Positions 34,014-42,998 of a stretch of DNA of 64,000 nt are shown here, piece by piece. Source of the DNA: Cellulomonas sp. ES6. GTDB lineage: Bacteria > Actinomycetota > Actinomycetes > Actinomycetales > Cellulomonadaceae. The translations under genes and the position numbers were made by a program. How positions within the stretch are numbered: position 1 is the first letter of the stretch; each line of letters begins with the position of its first letter. The notes under the pieces were generated by a model. That model was not told where the DNA came from. It ran no database searches and saw only the letters and a list, made by a program, of their open reading frames with translations. The stretch is from contig NZ_CP125655.1 of assembly GCF_030053835.1 (NCBI RefSeq), forward strand, positions 1,426,001 through 1,490,000. Direction: 5' to 3'.

Positions 34014-34342
34014 TGGCGGCCGAGCAGGCCGCGGCGCAGAAGGCCGCGGACGAGGAGGCCGCCGCCGAGGCCAAGGCCGCGGAGGAGCAGCGCCTCGCCG
34101 AGGAGAAGGCCAAGGCGGAGGCCAAGGCGGCCGAGGAGGCCAAGGCCGGCAAGTCCGAGCCGAGGACCCGGGCGAGCGCGACGTCGAAGGGCCACGTGGT
34201 CACCGGCGCCGCGGTCGTGCTCCGCACCAAGGACAAGGCCGAGCGGTACCTGTACCGCGGGGCGGTCGTCCCGGACGGGGTCTTCACGGACGAGTCGATC
34301 AAGCACGCCCTCGCGGTGGGCCTGATCGAGAAGTCCAAGTAG
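34013..34342 (+). CDS. Ala/Lys/Glu coiled-coil protein after the capsid gene
   Basis: 109-aa protein. The first 50 residues are a low-complexity helical repeat of Ala, Glu and Lys (AEAKAAEEQRLAEEKAKAEA and on). The last 50 form a compact beta-rich domain (HVVTGAAVVLRTKDKAERYL). Similar small proteins follow the capsid gene in many actinophages. A structural or connector role is inferred. Confidence 0.6.
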   Translation: MAAEQAAAQKAADEEAAAEAKAAEEQRLAEEKAKAEAKAAEEAKAGKSEPRTRASATSKGHVVTGAAVVLRTKDKAERYLYRGAVVPDGVFTDESIKHALAVGLIEKSK

Positions 34343-34361
34343 TCGACAGGGGGCGGTGGAG

Positions 34362-34724
34362 ATGATCGGACCGACCGACCTTCCCGGCCTGGACGAGGAC
34401 GTGTCGCGGCGCCTGATTGCCGCGGCGCGCTCCATCGCCCCCTGCCTCGACTCGCTGGTTGACGAGCTCCGGCTGGACGCGATCGCGATCCTGAAGGGCG
34501 TCGCGGCGGAGCTCCCGGCGCCCGGGACGGGCCGGGTGCGGTCGCAGTCCCGCAACGGCACGAGCGTGACGTGGGCGGACTTCCAGTCGGCGTTCTCCGC
34601 GGACGACCGGTCCTCGCTGCGGGCGCTGTGCTCGACGAGTGCGGCGACCGCGGGCAGTCCGATCGGGCACTTCCCGGCCTCGACGGTGGCGTGCCGCATC
34701 TGGCCGCCGGAGGAGTACCCGTGA
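34362..34724 (+). CDS. Head-tail connector protein
   Basis: 120-aa protein, ATG 34362 preferred for AGGGGG eight bases upstream. Helical N-terminal half (LDEDVSRRLIAAARSIAPCL) and a C-terminal beta part with SQSRNGTSVTWADFQSAFSA. Position directly after the capsid gene block fits the head completion (gp6-like) adaptor. Overlaps the next gene by 4 bp. Confidence 0.65.
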   Translation: MIGPTDLPGLDEDVSRRLIAAARSIAPCLDSLVDELRLDAIAILKGVAAELPAPGTGRVRSQSRNGTSVTWADFQSAFSADDRSSLRALCSTSAATAGSPIGHFPASTVACRIWPPEEYP

Positions 34725-35044
34725 CCTGGGGTGCGTTCTGGTACCCGCACAGCGTCAGCATCCGCGACCGGGCGGCAGCTGGGGGCATGGGCTCGACCTA
34801 CGGTCCGCCTCGCACCGTCTCGGCCGAGGTCATCGACGAGCAGACGATCGTGAGGGACGCCGACGGCCGCGAGGTCGTCTCGTCCACCCGGGTCACTCTC
34901 GCCCTCCCCGAGCACGTCCCGCTCGGGTCGCTGGTCACCGTGTGGCCCGGGCAGCCCTACGAGCGCGAGGCGCGGGTCCTCAGCGCGGCCGTGAGCCCGA
35001 ACGACCCGCCACTGGACGCGCACCTGCTGCTGCGACTGGAGTAG
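34721..35044 (+). CDS. Head-closure-like protein
   Basis: 107-aa beta-rich protein starting MTWGAFWYPHSVSIRDRAAA, with a barrel-like centre VIDEQTIVRDADGREVVSST and VTVWPGQPYEREARVLSAAV. Size and order fit the head-closure (stopper) protein of siphoviruses. GTG overlapping the upstream stop. Confidence 0.65.
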   Translation: MTWGAFWYPHSVSIRDRAAAGGMGSTYGPPRTVSAEVIDEQTIVRDADGREVVSSTRVTLALPEHVPLGSLVTVWPGQPYEREARVLSAAVSPNDPPLDAHLLLRLE

Positions 35045-35057
35045 GAGGCCCGGCCCC

Positions 35058-35375
35058 GTGGTCAAGCAGAACAACGCGAAGCTCACCGAGATCGAGAAGG
35101 CCGCCCGCGACGCCCTGCAGGACACCGCGAAGGACGTCCTGAAGCTCGCGAAGCAGAAGGCACCGAAGAAGAAGGGCGACCTGCGCCGCTCGGGCCGGGT
35201 GCTCGTCGACGACGTGACCGTCCGGGTGGTCTTCCGCGACCCGGCCGCCTGGCTCCAGCACGAGCGCCTGGACTACCGGCACGACGACGGCGAGGCGAAG
35301 TACCTCGAGCACGCGGTCGACGAGGTGGGCGTCGAGGCCGACATCACCTCCGGCGTCATCGCGAGGCTCCGCTGA
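35058..35375 (+). CDS. HK97 gp10-like head-tail joining protein
   Basis: 105-aa basic protein: EKAARDALQDTAKDVLKLAK, then QKAPKKKGDLRRSGRV, a signature of HK97 gp10-like proteins, and EAKYLEHAVDEV near the end. It joins head to tail. GTG start, AGGAGG upstream. Confidence 0.75.
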   Translation: MVKQNNAKLTEIEKAARDALQDTAKDVLKLAKQKAPKKKGDLRRSGRVLVDDVTVRVVFRDPAAWLQHERLDYRHDDGEAKYLEHAVDEVGVEADITSGVIARLR

Positions 35376-35791
35376 TGGACGACGCAGCCCTGACGATCGC
35401 GCTGTGCGAGATGCTCGGCGAGGTCCCCGGCTGGCACTGGTCGACGGCGCCCGGGACGCCTGCCGGGATGGTCGGCGTCTTCTACGGCGACATCCCCGAT
35501 ACCCCCGACCGCGCGATCGGCGTGCGGGTCTACGGCGGCACCGACGACCCCCTGGTGTACCAGCCAGTGCGGGACGTGCAGCTGCGGATCCGCGGCGCGC
35601 GCGACGACCTGGACGACGCCGATCGGATCGCGGGGTTCGCGTTCGCCCTCCTGCAGGGCCGGTCGCGGGTCCGCGGGATCTCGTGGATCCAGCGCGGCAC
35701 GTTCGGCCCGTTGGGCGCGGACACGAACGGCCGCGAGGAGCGGTCGGAGAACTACCGGCTCTTCCTGGACAACCCGGAGGTGGGCACGTGA
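35375..35791 (+). CDS. Tail terminator-like protein
   Basis: 138-aa protein overlapping the previous gene (TGATG). MDDAALTIALCEMLGEVPGW, then DRAIGVRVYGGTDDPLVYQP and DVQLRIRGARDDLDDADRIA with GRSRVRGISWIQRGTFGPLG. This is typical of actinophage minor capsid/tail terminator proteins that cap the tail tube. Confidence 0.7.
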   Translation: MDDAALTIALCEMLGEVPGWHWSTAPGTPAGMVGVFYGDIPDTPDRAIGVRVYGGTDDPLVYQPVRDVQLRIRGARDDLDDADRIAGFAFALLQGRSRVRGISWIQRGTFGPLGADTNGREERSENYRLFLDNPEVGT

Positions 35792-36087
35792 AGTCGACCG
35801 CTGACCGCTACCGCGAGGCCGGGATGCCCGCCCCGAAGGGCGAGGTCTACATCCCGAACTCGCGCGTCGCCAGAGCCCGATCCGAGGCGCTTCTCCGCGA
35901 AGCCGCTCGCCATGCGGGCGGCTCCGTCGAGGTCGCCGTCCCCACCGTTCCCCTGCTCGTCGAGCGGGTGCACGACCCGGCCACCGACCCGGCCACCCTG
36001 CCGGACCTCCCGGCGACCGCCTACGGCCCCGACTCGGTGCCGTTGGACACCACCCCTGACGCCGACACCACCGAGGAGCAGTCATGA
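35788..36087 (+). CDS. Small protein before the major tail gene
   Basis: 99-aa protein, GTG overlapping the previous stop. Basic N-terminus (KSTADRYREAGMPAPKGEVY) and a Pro/Asp/Thr-rich acidic C-terminus. No family recognised; retained because of 4-bp overlaps on both sides. Confidence 0.6.
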   Translation: MKSTADRYREAGMPAPKGEVYIPNSRVARARSEALLREAARHAGGSVEVAVPTVPLLVERVHDPATDPATLPDLPATAYGPDSVPLDTTPDADTTEEQS

Positions 36088-36839
36088 GCGTCGTTCCCCT
36101 TCCCGCCGGCACCACGCTCGGCAAGTCCTTCGAGTACGGGCTGGACATCAACCTCGGCACCGAGGGGTCGCCCTCGTACCAGCCGATCCGCCGCATGAGC
36201 GCGTGGGCCCCGACCTACCCGGCCACCACGGGCGACCGGGCCACCTACGACGACCTCGGTGCGGTCAACGAGGCGGTCACGGCGCGGTCGTTCGCGACGT
36301 CGTTCACCGTGCAGGGCAACCGGTCGCTCACCACGGGCCTGTACCTCCCCGAGGTGGAGGCGCTGCTCGCCGCCGCGAAGGCCACCGTCGACGGCGCGGT
36401 CGTCGACATCCGCTGGTACCACAAGCCCGAGGTCGGCACCCCGAACCCGAACGACGCCGGCCAGGCGTTCTGCCGGGTCGACATGACGCGGCAGAACACC
36501 GGCAACGCCGACATCGAGGTGTTCGCCGTGACCCTCACCGGTCAGGGCCCGTTCGCGTCGATCACGAACCCGTTCGCCGGGTGGGACGTCACCGAGCCGG
36601 TCCTGGCGTCCATCACCCCCGATGGCGAGGGTGCGGGAGACCTGGTGACCCTCACCGGCACCGGCTTCCTCGGTGCGACTGCCGTCGCCTTCGGCGCCAC
36701 CCCGGCCGCGGACTTCGTGGTGGCGAACGGCGCGACGATCATCGCGTCCCTGCCGACCGGGACCGCCGGGTCGGTGAACGTCACCGTGACGACCCCCGGC
36801 GGCACCTCGAACGCCGTCGCGTACACGCGGACGGTCTGA
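36084..36839 (+). CDS. Major tail protein with C-terminal Ig-like (IPT/TIG) domain
   Basis: 251-aa tail-tube subunit. Residues about 1-165 form the tube domain (TTLGKSFEYGLDINLGTEGS, FATSFTVQGNRSLTTGLYLP, RVDMTRQNTGNADIEVFAVT). Residues about 170-251 are an IPT/TIG immunoglobulin-like domain (VLASITPDGEGAGDLVTLTG, AVAFGATPAADFVV, VNVTVTTPGGTSNAVAYTR). Tube proteins with surface Ig domains are known in several siphoviruses and probably bind host surface glycans. Precedes the tail-assembly chaperone gene. Confidence 0.88.
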   Translation: MSVVPLPAGTTLGKSFEYGLDINLGTEGSPSYQPIRRMSAWAPTYPATTGDRATYDDLGAVNEAVTARSFATSFTVQGNRSLTTGLYLPEVEALLAAAKATVDGAVVDIRWYHKPEVGTPNPNDAGQAFCRVDMTRQNTGNADIEVFAVTLTGQGPFASITNPFAGWDVTEPVLASITPDGEGAGDLVTLTGTGFLGATAVAFGATPAADFVVANGATIIASLPTGTAGSVNVTVTTPGGTSNAVAYTRTV

Positions 36840-36843
36840 CCCG

Positions 36844-37245
36844 ATGCCCGCTGTCGACTTCGGCGAGTGGGCGGCGGTCGACGGGCTCGACCTGACGCTC
36901 GGAGGGAACACCTACACGGTGCCGCCCCCGAGCGTCAGGTCGATGCGGCAGATCCTCGCCGCCGCCGTCCGCGCCGAGGTCAACCTCGGCCTGGTCAAGG
37001 GCGAGATCCCGCCCGAGGTGCAGGCCGTACTCGACGACATCGGCCCCGACGAGCACCCCGCGCTCGGCCCCGTGTACGACCAGCTCGCCGCGGCCGGCAC
37101 ACCGCAGGTCGTCGTCGACCGCATGGCCTACTACGCCGTCTTCTACTGGGCGCGCGGCAAGGCCTACGCGGACGCCCTGGCACGGGCGCTGTGGGAGCCG
37201 ACCGCGACGGCCGAGGGGTCCAGTGAGCCAGCCCCAAAAGGCTAG
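36844..37245 (+). CDS. Tail assembly chaperone, short form
   Basis: 133-aa product of normal termination. It is helical (RSMRQILAAAVRAEVNLGLV, YYAVFYWARGKAYADALARA) and lies between the major tail and tape-measure genes, the conserved position of gpG-like chaperones. A slippery heptamer lies two codons before its stop. It should wrap the tape-measure protein during tail assembly. Confidence 0.85.
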   Translation: MPAVDFGEWAAVDGLDLTLGGNTYTVPPPSVRSMRQILAAAVRAEVNLGLVKGEIPPEVQAVLDDIGPDEHPALGPVYDQLAAAGTPQVVVDRMAYYAVFYWARGKAYADALARALWEPTATAEGSSEPAPKG

Positions 37246-37568
37246 TCACCGCCGAGGACTGGGCGCCCTACGGCATCGGTGAACCCGACGCGGACGGCTG
37301 GTACCCGGACTACCGGCCCGTGCCCGAAGCCATGCGCCCCGCCCCCACCGCCACCGTGGTGAAGCCGCCCGAGGTCGATGGGTCCCTGCTGGCGATCGTC
37401 ACCCACTGGCGGGTCGTCGTCGCCGACCTCGCGCAGTACTTCGGGGTCGACCTGTACGACCCGACCGTGCTCGCCCGACCGTGGCCCGGGGTCCGGACCA
37501 TGATCTTCGCCCTGCTCGACATGCCCGAGTCCCGGCTGCGGCGGGAGCTCACCATCCGGGAGGGGTGA
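36844..37568 (+). CDS. Tail assembly chaperone, -1 frameshifted long form (join 36844..37239, 37239..37568)
   Basis: The heptamer C-CCA-AAA in frame at 37233-37239 allows both tRNAs to slip back one base. Reading then continues AGG CTA GTC from 37239 with no stop until 37568, adding about 109 residues: an acidic start (EDWAPYGIGEPDADGW) and a helical domain (LLAIVTHWRVVVADLAQYFG, RTMIFALLDMPESRLRRELT). This second domain has no good independent start or ribosome site, which supports production only by frameshift, like lambda gpGT. Confidence 0.82.
37233..37239 (+). promoter_or_regulatory. -1 ribosomal frameshift slippery site CCCAAAA
   Basis: Fits X-XXY-YYZ in the zero frame (GCC CCA AAA GGC TAG). 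The zero-frame stop follows one codon later at 37243-37245. Confidence 0.85.
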
Positions 37569-37572
37569 TCGC

Positions 37573-38265
37573 GTGACGAGCACCTTCCTCTGCTCCACCT
37601 GCGGACGCGAGACGCCCGAGGAGGAGCGGGAGGGCGCTCGCTGCCGAGGGTGCCATCGCGCTGCGCGCAGGGAGGCCATGCGCCGGTACCGGGCGCAGAA
37701 CCCCGAGCGGGCGGCTCGGAACGTGCGAGAGGCCTACGAGGCGAACCGCGAGAGCATCCTCGAACGGCAGAAGGCACGCAGAGTGGCGCTCAAGCCGGAG
37801 CTCGCCGAGTACGCCAGGACGTACTACGAGGCGAACAGGGAACGCCTGCTCGCGCAGGAGCGGGCTCGCCGCGAGGCAGACCCGGAGACGTTCCGGAACC
37901 GGCGGCGCCGGTACCGCGAGGCGAACCCGGAGAAGGTCAACGAGGCCTCCGCGCGGTACCGCGCCCGCCGGCGTGGCGCGGGATCGGTCGAGGTCGGCGT
38001 CAGCTGGCGAACGGTCGCTGCTCGCGACGGGATGTGCTGCTCGTACTGCGGCGTGCTCTGCAACGAGAGCGACGGCCGTCGCGTCGCTGCCCGCGACGGC
38101 GCCCTGCGATGGGTGTGCGGGCCCACCTACCCAACGCTCGACCACGTCATCCCGGTCTCTCTGGGCGGTCGTCACTGCATGGAGAACGCCGTGCTGGCGT
38201 GCCTGTCCTGCAACAAGAGGAAGGGCGCCCGCGTGGCCCCGCCCCGGGAGGTGAGCGCCGCGTGA
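37573..38265 (+). CDS. HNH endonuclease with long basic coiled region (fourth HNH)
   Basis: 230-aa protein. An N-terminal zinc finger (FLCSTCGRE...RCRGCHRAAR) leads to about 90 residues of Arg/Glu-rich helix with repeated YRAQNPE / YEANRE / YREANPE units, probably DNA-binding. The C-terminal HNH core has CCSYCGVLC near 155, PTLDHVIPVSLGGRH near 187 and LACLSCNKRKG near 210. It interrupts the otherwise conserved chaperone-tape measure junction, as expected of a mobile homing gene. GTG start; overlaps the tape-measure start by 4 bp. Confidence 0.88.
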   Translation: MTSTFLCSTCGRETPEEEREGARCRGCHRAARREAMRRYRAQNPERAARNVREAYEANRESILERQKARRVALKPELAEYARTYYEANRERLLAQERARREADPETFRNRRRRYREANPEKVNEASARYRARRRGAGSVEVGVSWRTVAARDGMCCSYCGVLCNESDGRRVAARDGALRWVCGPTYPTLDHVIPVSLGGRHCMENAVLACLSCNKRKGARVAPPREVSAA

Positions 38266-41036
38266 GCACCCAGGTCGTGACCTCCCTGGAGGTCCTCTTC
38301 ACGGCGAACACGAAGCCGGTCGACGACGCGGCGAAGAACGTCGAGAACCGCGCGAAGAAGATCGAGAAGAGCCCGGTCAAGCAGACCGTCGACGGCGACG
38401 CCAAGGGCGCTCTCGCGGCGATGGACCGTGTCGAGTCCGAGGCGAAGAAGATCGTCTCGGCGAAGACGATCGCCACGGTCGACGCGAACATCGAGCGCGC
38501 CGAGACGGGCCTGACGAAGGTGCAGGAGCGCCTCGACTACCTGCGGTCGGTCGAGTCGACGATGGAGGTCACGGCCGACATCAAGCGGGCCGAGTCCGCG
38601 CTGAAGCAGATCACTCGCCGCCGTGACGCCCTGGTGTCTGCCCGGGAGTCGATGGTCATCGACGCCGACACCTCGCCCGCCGAAGCGGCGATCGGTGGCC
38701 TCGCCGACGACGCCGGGGAGGCTGGCGCCGAGGGCGGCGAGGCCGCAGGCAAGGGCCTGGGCGACGGGATCACCGACGCCCTCAAGACGCTGCCGATCGC
38801 CGGCGCGGTCGTCCTCGCTGGTGTCGCGATCGGCAAGGCCGTCCTCGACGGCATCAACGACGGCCTGCAGGTCGAGGTTCGTCGGGACCGCCTCCAGGCG
38901 CTCACGGGGATCACCGAGGAGGACGCGCGCCGGTTCGCGATGGCGTCCGGTGAGGCCTACGCCGACGCGTTCGGCGAGTCGATCGAGGCGAACATGGACA
39001 CCGCGCGGGTCGCGATCCAGTCCGGGATCCTCGACGAAGGCGCGACCGTCCGGCAGTCCGAGTCCGTGATCAAGGGCCTGGCCGGGATCGCCGACGTCCT
39101 CGGTGAGGACGTGAAGCCGGTCGCAACCGCAGTCACGCAGCTGCTGCGGACCGGCCTGGCGAAGTCCGCCGACGAGGCCTTCGACCTGCTGGCGACCGGA
39201 GCCCGCGAAGGCGTCAACATCAGCGAGGACCTGCTCGACACGTTCACCGAGTACCCCGCGCTGTTCGCGCGGCTCGGGCTTTCGGGCCCCGAGGCGCTCG
39301 GCCTGATCAACCAGGGGCTCGAGGCCGGCGCGCGCAACAGCGACCTCGCGGCGGACGCGCTCAAGGAGTTCCAGATCCGCGCGACGGACGGCAGCGAGAC
39401 GTCCGCCGCGGCGTTCAGGACCCTCGGTCTCGACGCCGAGGACATGACCGCCAAGATCGCCGCCGGTGGGGCCGGGGCCCGCGAAGGGCTCGACCAGGTC
39501 CTCACCGGACTGCGCGAGATGGAAGACCCGGTAGCCCGCAACGCGGCCGCGGTCGGGCTGTTCGGCACCCAGGCGGAGGACCTCGGTGCCGCGCTGTTCG
39601 CGATGGACCTCACGACCGCGGTCGACCAGCTCGACGGCGTCACCGGGGCCGCGCAGCGGATGTTCGACACGCTCGCGGACAACGATGCGACGAAGCTCGA
39701 GGAGGCGCAGCGGAACATCGAGGTCGCGATGGACGCCGTCAAGGGTGCCCTCGCGGGTGCGTTCTCGGAGCCGCTGGCGGATGCGGCCGAGTGGGTCAGC
39801 GAGAACCGGGGTCCGCTGCTGGAGTTCTTCTCCGAGCTCGTGAACGGTGCCCTCGACTTCGGCGTCGCCGCGGTCAACGGTGCAGCGTCCGCGACCGAGG
39901 CGTTCGGGCGGTTCGTCGCCGGGCCGCTTGCGAGCACCGTCGACGGGCTCGCCGGTGTCCTCGACGGGCTCAACGGACTGCCGTTCGTGAACCTGGACGA
40001 CGAGGTCGACGGACTGCAGTCGCTGGCCGACGGCATGCGGGACTTCGACGACACCACCGACCAGGCGGCCGACAACCTCCGTGCGGCGCTGATCCCCGGC
40101 ATCGAGGACGCGCGCGACCGGTTCAACGAGATGTTCGACCCCCAGGTCGACATGGGCTACCTCAACGACGCGACGCGCGAGCTCGCTTCGGCGGTGGCGG
40201 ACGTCGGGTACGCCGCAGAGGGGTCCACCGAGTTCCTCAGCGGCTTCGACCGCACGAACCTCACGACCACGGAGTCCGGGCGCCTCCTCGAGGAGCAGAT
40301 CCGCGCAGCCGTCGACGCACTGGACGCCCAGACCGAGGCGGGTCAGGCAGCCGGTGAGGGACAGGACGAGCTCACGGCCCGGTACGAGGAGGGCCGCGAG
40401 GCGCTGATCCGGCAGCTTGAGCAGATGGGCCTCAGTCGCGGGGAGGCGGAGGCTCTGGCGGAGGCGTACGGGGCGATTCCGGGCAAGGTCGAGACGGACA
40501 TCAAGGCCAACGCCGAGGAGGCGCAGCGCAACGTCGACGAGCTCATCGCGCGGAACCAGGGCAAGGTCATCCGGCTCTCGCTCGAGGTGTCCACGTCCGG
40601 CAACCCGGTGTACGTGACGGCGGCCGGCACGAAGTTCGAGGCTCAGGGTGACGTGCTGGAGTTCTACCGGGCGGGTGGCGTGCGGCAGAAGCTGACGCCG
40701 ATGGCGCCGGTCGCGCAGATGGTGCCGGCGAACACGTGGCGGGTCGTCGGTGACCGGCCGCGCGGCGACGAGGCGTACATCCCGATCGAGTACACGGCGC
40801 GGTCGCTCGCGCTGCTCGACGAGACCGCGGCGCGTCTGGGTCGGGTCGTTGTGCCGGTCGGGACGCAGTTCAACGCGGCGGGGTCGATCACGCCCCGCAC
40901 CGGGCAGCCGGCACCCGCGGCGTGGGCGGGACCGCCGGTGCAGATCACCGTGCAGGGCGGCATGACGACCGAAGGCGCGCGGACCCTGGTCGATGACCTG
41001 CCGTGGCTTCTCGCGACGCAGCCGGGAGGAGCCTGA
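38262..41036 (+). CDS. Tape measure protein
   Basis: 924-aa tail-length ruler. The first about 130 residues are charged coiled coil (DAAKNVENRAKKIEKSPVKQ). A hydrophobic segment (TLPIAGAVVLAGVAIGKAVL near 182) comes next, then long helical regions with TALTGITEEDA-like and NISEDLLDTFTEYPALFARL stretches typical of actinophage tape measures. The C-terminus is beta-rich and Pro/Gly-containing. At about 0.15 nm per residue the tail would be near 140 nm. No lysozyme or peptidase domain is obvious. Confidence 0.92.
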   Translation: MSTQVVTSLEVLFTANTKPVDDAAKNVENRAKKIEKSPVKQTVDGDAKGALAAMDRVESEAKKIVSAKTIATVDANIERAETGLTKVQERLDYLRSVESTMEVTADIKRAESALKQITRRRDALVSARESMVIDADTSPAEAAIGGLADDAGEAGAEGGEAAGKGLGDGITDALKTLPIAGAVVLAGVAIGKAVLDGINDGLQVEVRRDRLQALTGITEEDARRFAMASGEAYADAFGESIEANMDTARVAIQSGILDEGATVRQSESVIKGLAGIADVLGEDVKPVATAVTQLLRTGLAKSADEAFDLLATGAREGVNISEDLLDTFTEYPALFARLGLSGPEALGLINQGLEAGARNSDLAADALKEFQIRATDGSETSAAAFRTLGLDAEDMTAKIAAGGAGAREGLDQVLTGLREMEDPVARNAAAVGLFGTQAEDLGAALFAMDLTTAVDQLDGVTGAAQRMFDTLADNDATKLEEAQRNIEVAMDAVKGALAGAFSEPLADAAEWVSENRGPLLEFFSELVNGALDFGVAAVNGAASATEAFGRFVAGPLASTVDGLAGVLDGLNGLPFVNLDDEVDGLQSLADGMRDFDDTTDQAADNLRAALIPGIEDARDRFNEMFDPQVDMGYLNDATRELASAVADVGYAAEGSTEFLSGFDRTNLTTTESGRLLEEQIRAAVDALDAQTEAGQAAGEGQDELTARYEEGREALIRQLEQMGLSRGEAEALAEAYGAIPGKVETDIKANAEEAQRNVDELIARNQGKVIRLSLEVSTSGNPVYVTAAGTKFEAQGDVLEFYRAGGVRQKLTPMAPVAQMVPANTWRVVGDRPRGDEAYIPIEYTARSLALLDETAARLGRVVVPVGTQFNAAGSITPRTGQPAPAAWAGPPVQITVQGGMTTEGARTLVDDLPWLLATQPGGA

Positions 41037-41926
41037 TGCTCAGCAGCACCGTCGTGGAGTGGGGGGCCCTGGCCCTGCACGGCTCCCGTGCGCCGGGCCG
41101 GGAGGTGTGGATCCAGCCCGGGGGGCTGACGGGCTGGGAGGGGTTCTCGGGGCGGGACACGACGTCCGAGCGGGACATGCGGCACGGGGCGTTCGACGGG
41201 CCGGTCCTCGCTGGTGCGCGCCGGGTGATGGTGCAGGGTCGGGCGTCGTCGCCGGAGGCCCGCGATGAGGTCCTCGCGGAGTTGGCGGAGACGTTCGTGC
41301 TGCCGTCGACACCGGTGGGGTCGCCGCTCGCGGACCTGCGTGTGACGCATGCGGGCAGGACCCTGACGGCGCCGGCGCGGCTGCTGCGGTGGTCGCCCGC
41401 GGCGACGTACTGGGGTGCGGGGTTCTTCGACTGGGCTGCTGAGTGGGTGTGCCCGGACCCGTGGCGGTACGGCGACCCGGTGGACGTCTCGACTCCGTTC
41501 GCGCGGGACCGGTCGGGGCTGCGGTTCCCGCTGTTCACCGATGGCGCAGGCACGGAGACCGGGGTGCTGACGTTCGGGGATCCGGGCGACGACACCGGGC
41601 ACGCGGCCATCACGAACGACGGGTCCGCGGACGCGTGGCCTGTGTTCCGGGTGGCCGGGCCGGTCCTGCCCGCGGGGTTCGAGATCGTGACGGTCGAGAC
41701 CGGGGCGCGGCTGCAGTTCGTGGGCCCGGTGGCGGCGGGGTCGACGCTGACGATCCGCCCCGACCTGCCGCTGGTGGTCCTCGACGGGTCCGACCGGATG
41801 ACGTCGATGACGCTGCGCGACTGGGCGCCCGTCCCGCCCCGGAGCACCCGCACGTTCCACTTCCGCCCGCTCGGTGGGGACAGCACCGCGGTGCTGTCGG
41901 TCGAGCTGTCCCCGACCTACTGGTGA
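41036..41926 (+). CDS. Distal tail (Dit-like) protein
   Basis: 296-aa beta-rich protein starting right after the tape measure (TGATG overlap). GSRAPGREVWIQPGGLTGWE, AGARRVMVQGRASSPEARDE near 58 and a C-terminal galectin-like half (PVFRVAGPVLPAGFEIVTVE, LTIRPDLPLVVLDG) match phage distal-tail proteins, which link tube and tip. Function assigned by position and fold-like pattern. Confidence 0.75.
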   Translation: MLSSTVVEWGALALHGSRAPGREVWIQPGGLTGWEGFSGRDTTSERDMRHGAFDGPVLAGARRVMVQGRASSPEARDEVLAELAETFVLPSTPVGSPLADLRVTHAGRTLTAPARLLRWSPAATYWGAGFFDWAAEWVCPDPWRYGDPVDVSTPFARDRSGLRFPLFTDGAGTETGVLTFGDPGDDTGHAAITNDGSADAWPVFRVAGPVLPAGFEIVTVETGARLQFVGPVAAGSTLTIRPDLPLVVLDGSDRMTSMTLRDWAPVPPRSTRTFHFRPLGGDSTAVLSVELSPTYW

Positions 41927-41936
41927 GGAGCACCTG

Positions 41937-42998
41937 ATGCCTGAGCGCGGTCTGTTCGTCCACCCGAACGCTGACATGTCGAGCACGACCCCGGCGATGG
42001 GCCGCCGTGCCCTGGCCGGTCTCGTCGCCCCGGCGGGCGCCTACGGCGGCCGCACGGGGGTCATCTCCGGGATGACGGTGTCGGGGACCTCCGGGTGGAC
42101 GTACACGGTCGGGCCCGGGCACGTCGCCACCCCGGCCGGGACCGGGGAGGTCCTGCCGTGGGCGAACGCCGCGGACTACACGGTCGGGCCGGTGACCTCC
42201 GCCCCGGGGTCGGGGTCGCGGATCGACCGGATCTACGCCCTGCACACCCGCCGCCTCGAGGGCGACAGCGCCTCGGAGCCGGTGATCGATGTGGTCGTGG
42301 GCAACCCGAGCACGGGCACCCCGTCGGTGCCTGCGATCCCGGCCGACGCGATCGAGCTCGCGCGGGTCACGATCCCGTCGGGTGCCACGGGCACCGCGGG
42401 CGGCTCGTTCTCGACGTCGAGTGTGCAGTACACGGCCGGGCGCGGTGCGCCGATCCCCGTGGTCGGCACGACGCAGCGGGACGCGATCACGTGGGGGTCG
42501 GCGCTGCTGCCCGCTCTGGTGCGGCTGCTCGACACCGGGGAGACGCAGATCAACCGTGGGTCGGGGTGGCAGGTCGAGGGCAACCCGTCGGTGAAGTCGT
42601 GGACCCCGGTGCTGTCCGCGGCCACGCCGCCGTCGATGGACCCGCCGACAGCTGTCGGCCGGTACATCGAGATCGGCGGCCTCGTCGTCGCGTGGTTCTC
42701 GCTCACCCTGGCCGGTGTCACCAACCCGGGGTCGGGCACCTACACGATCTCGCTGCCGAAGCTGATGGCCTCGGCGATCCCAAACACCGCGGTGATCGGC
42801 CGGGCGTCGCTGCTCGACGGGTCGTCGTCGAACCGGTGCGGCGTCGAGGTGACGCGCACGGGCGCCGGCGACGGGATCGTGATGTTCTACCAGGCGACGT
42901 ACCCGATCGGCTCCCGGCAGGCCGTGAACAACGCGAACCCGTGGGTGTGGAACGGCACGGACACCCTCGAAGGCTTCGTCGTCTACCCGGCGGCGTGA
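41937..42998 (+). CDS. Minor tail / receptor-binding-type protein
   Basis: 353-aa protein. It is repetitive and Ser/Gly/Thr-rich, with a conserved actinophage N-terminal part (GRTGVISGMTVSGTSGWTYT, PGHVATPAGTGEVLP, SGSRIDRIYALHTRRL) and a C-terminal beta domain (VGRYIEIGGLVVAWFSLTLA, RQAVNNANPWVWNGTDTLEG). Proteins of this pattern form baseplate or fibre parts. It precedes a large tip protein and overlaps it by 4 bp. Confidence 0.7.
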   Translation: MPERGLFVHPNADMSSTTPAMGRRALAGLVAPAGAYGGRTGVISGMTVSGTSGWTYTVGPGHVATPAGTGEVLPWANAADYTVGPVTSAPGSGSRIDRIYALHTRRLEGDSASEPVIDVVVGNPSTGTPSVPAIPADAIELARVTIPSGATGTAGGSFSTSSVQYTAGRGAPIPVVGTTQRDAITWGSALLPALVRLLDTGETQINRGSGWQVEGNPSVKSWTPVLSAATPPSMDPPTAVGRYIEIGGLVVAWFSLTLAGVTNPGSGTYTISLPKLMASAIPNTAVIGRASLLDGSSSNRCGVEVTRTGAGDGIVMFYQATYPIGSRQAVNNANPWVWNGTDTLEGFVVYPAA

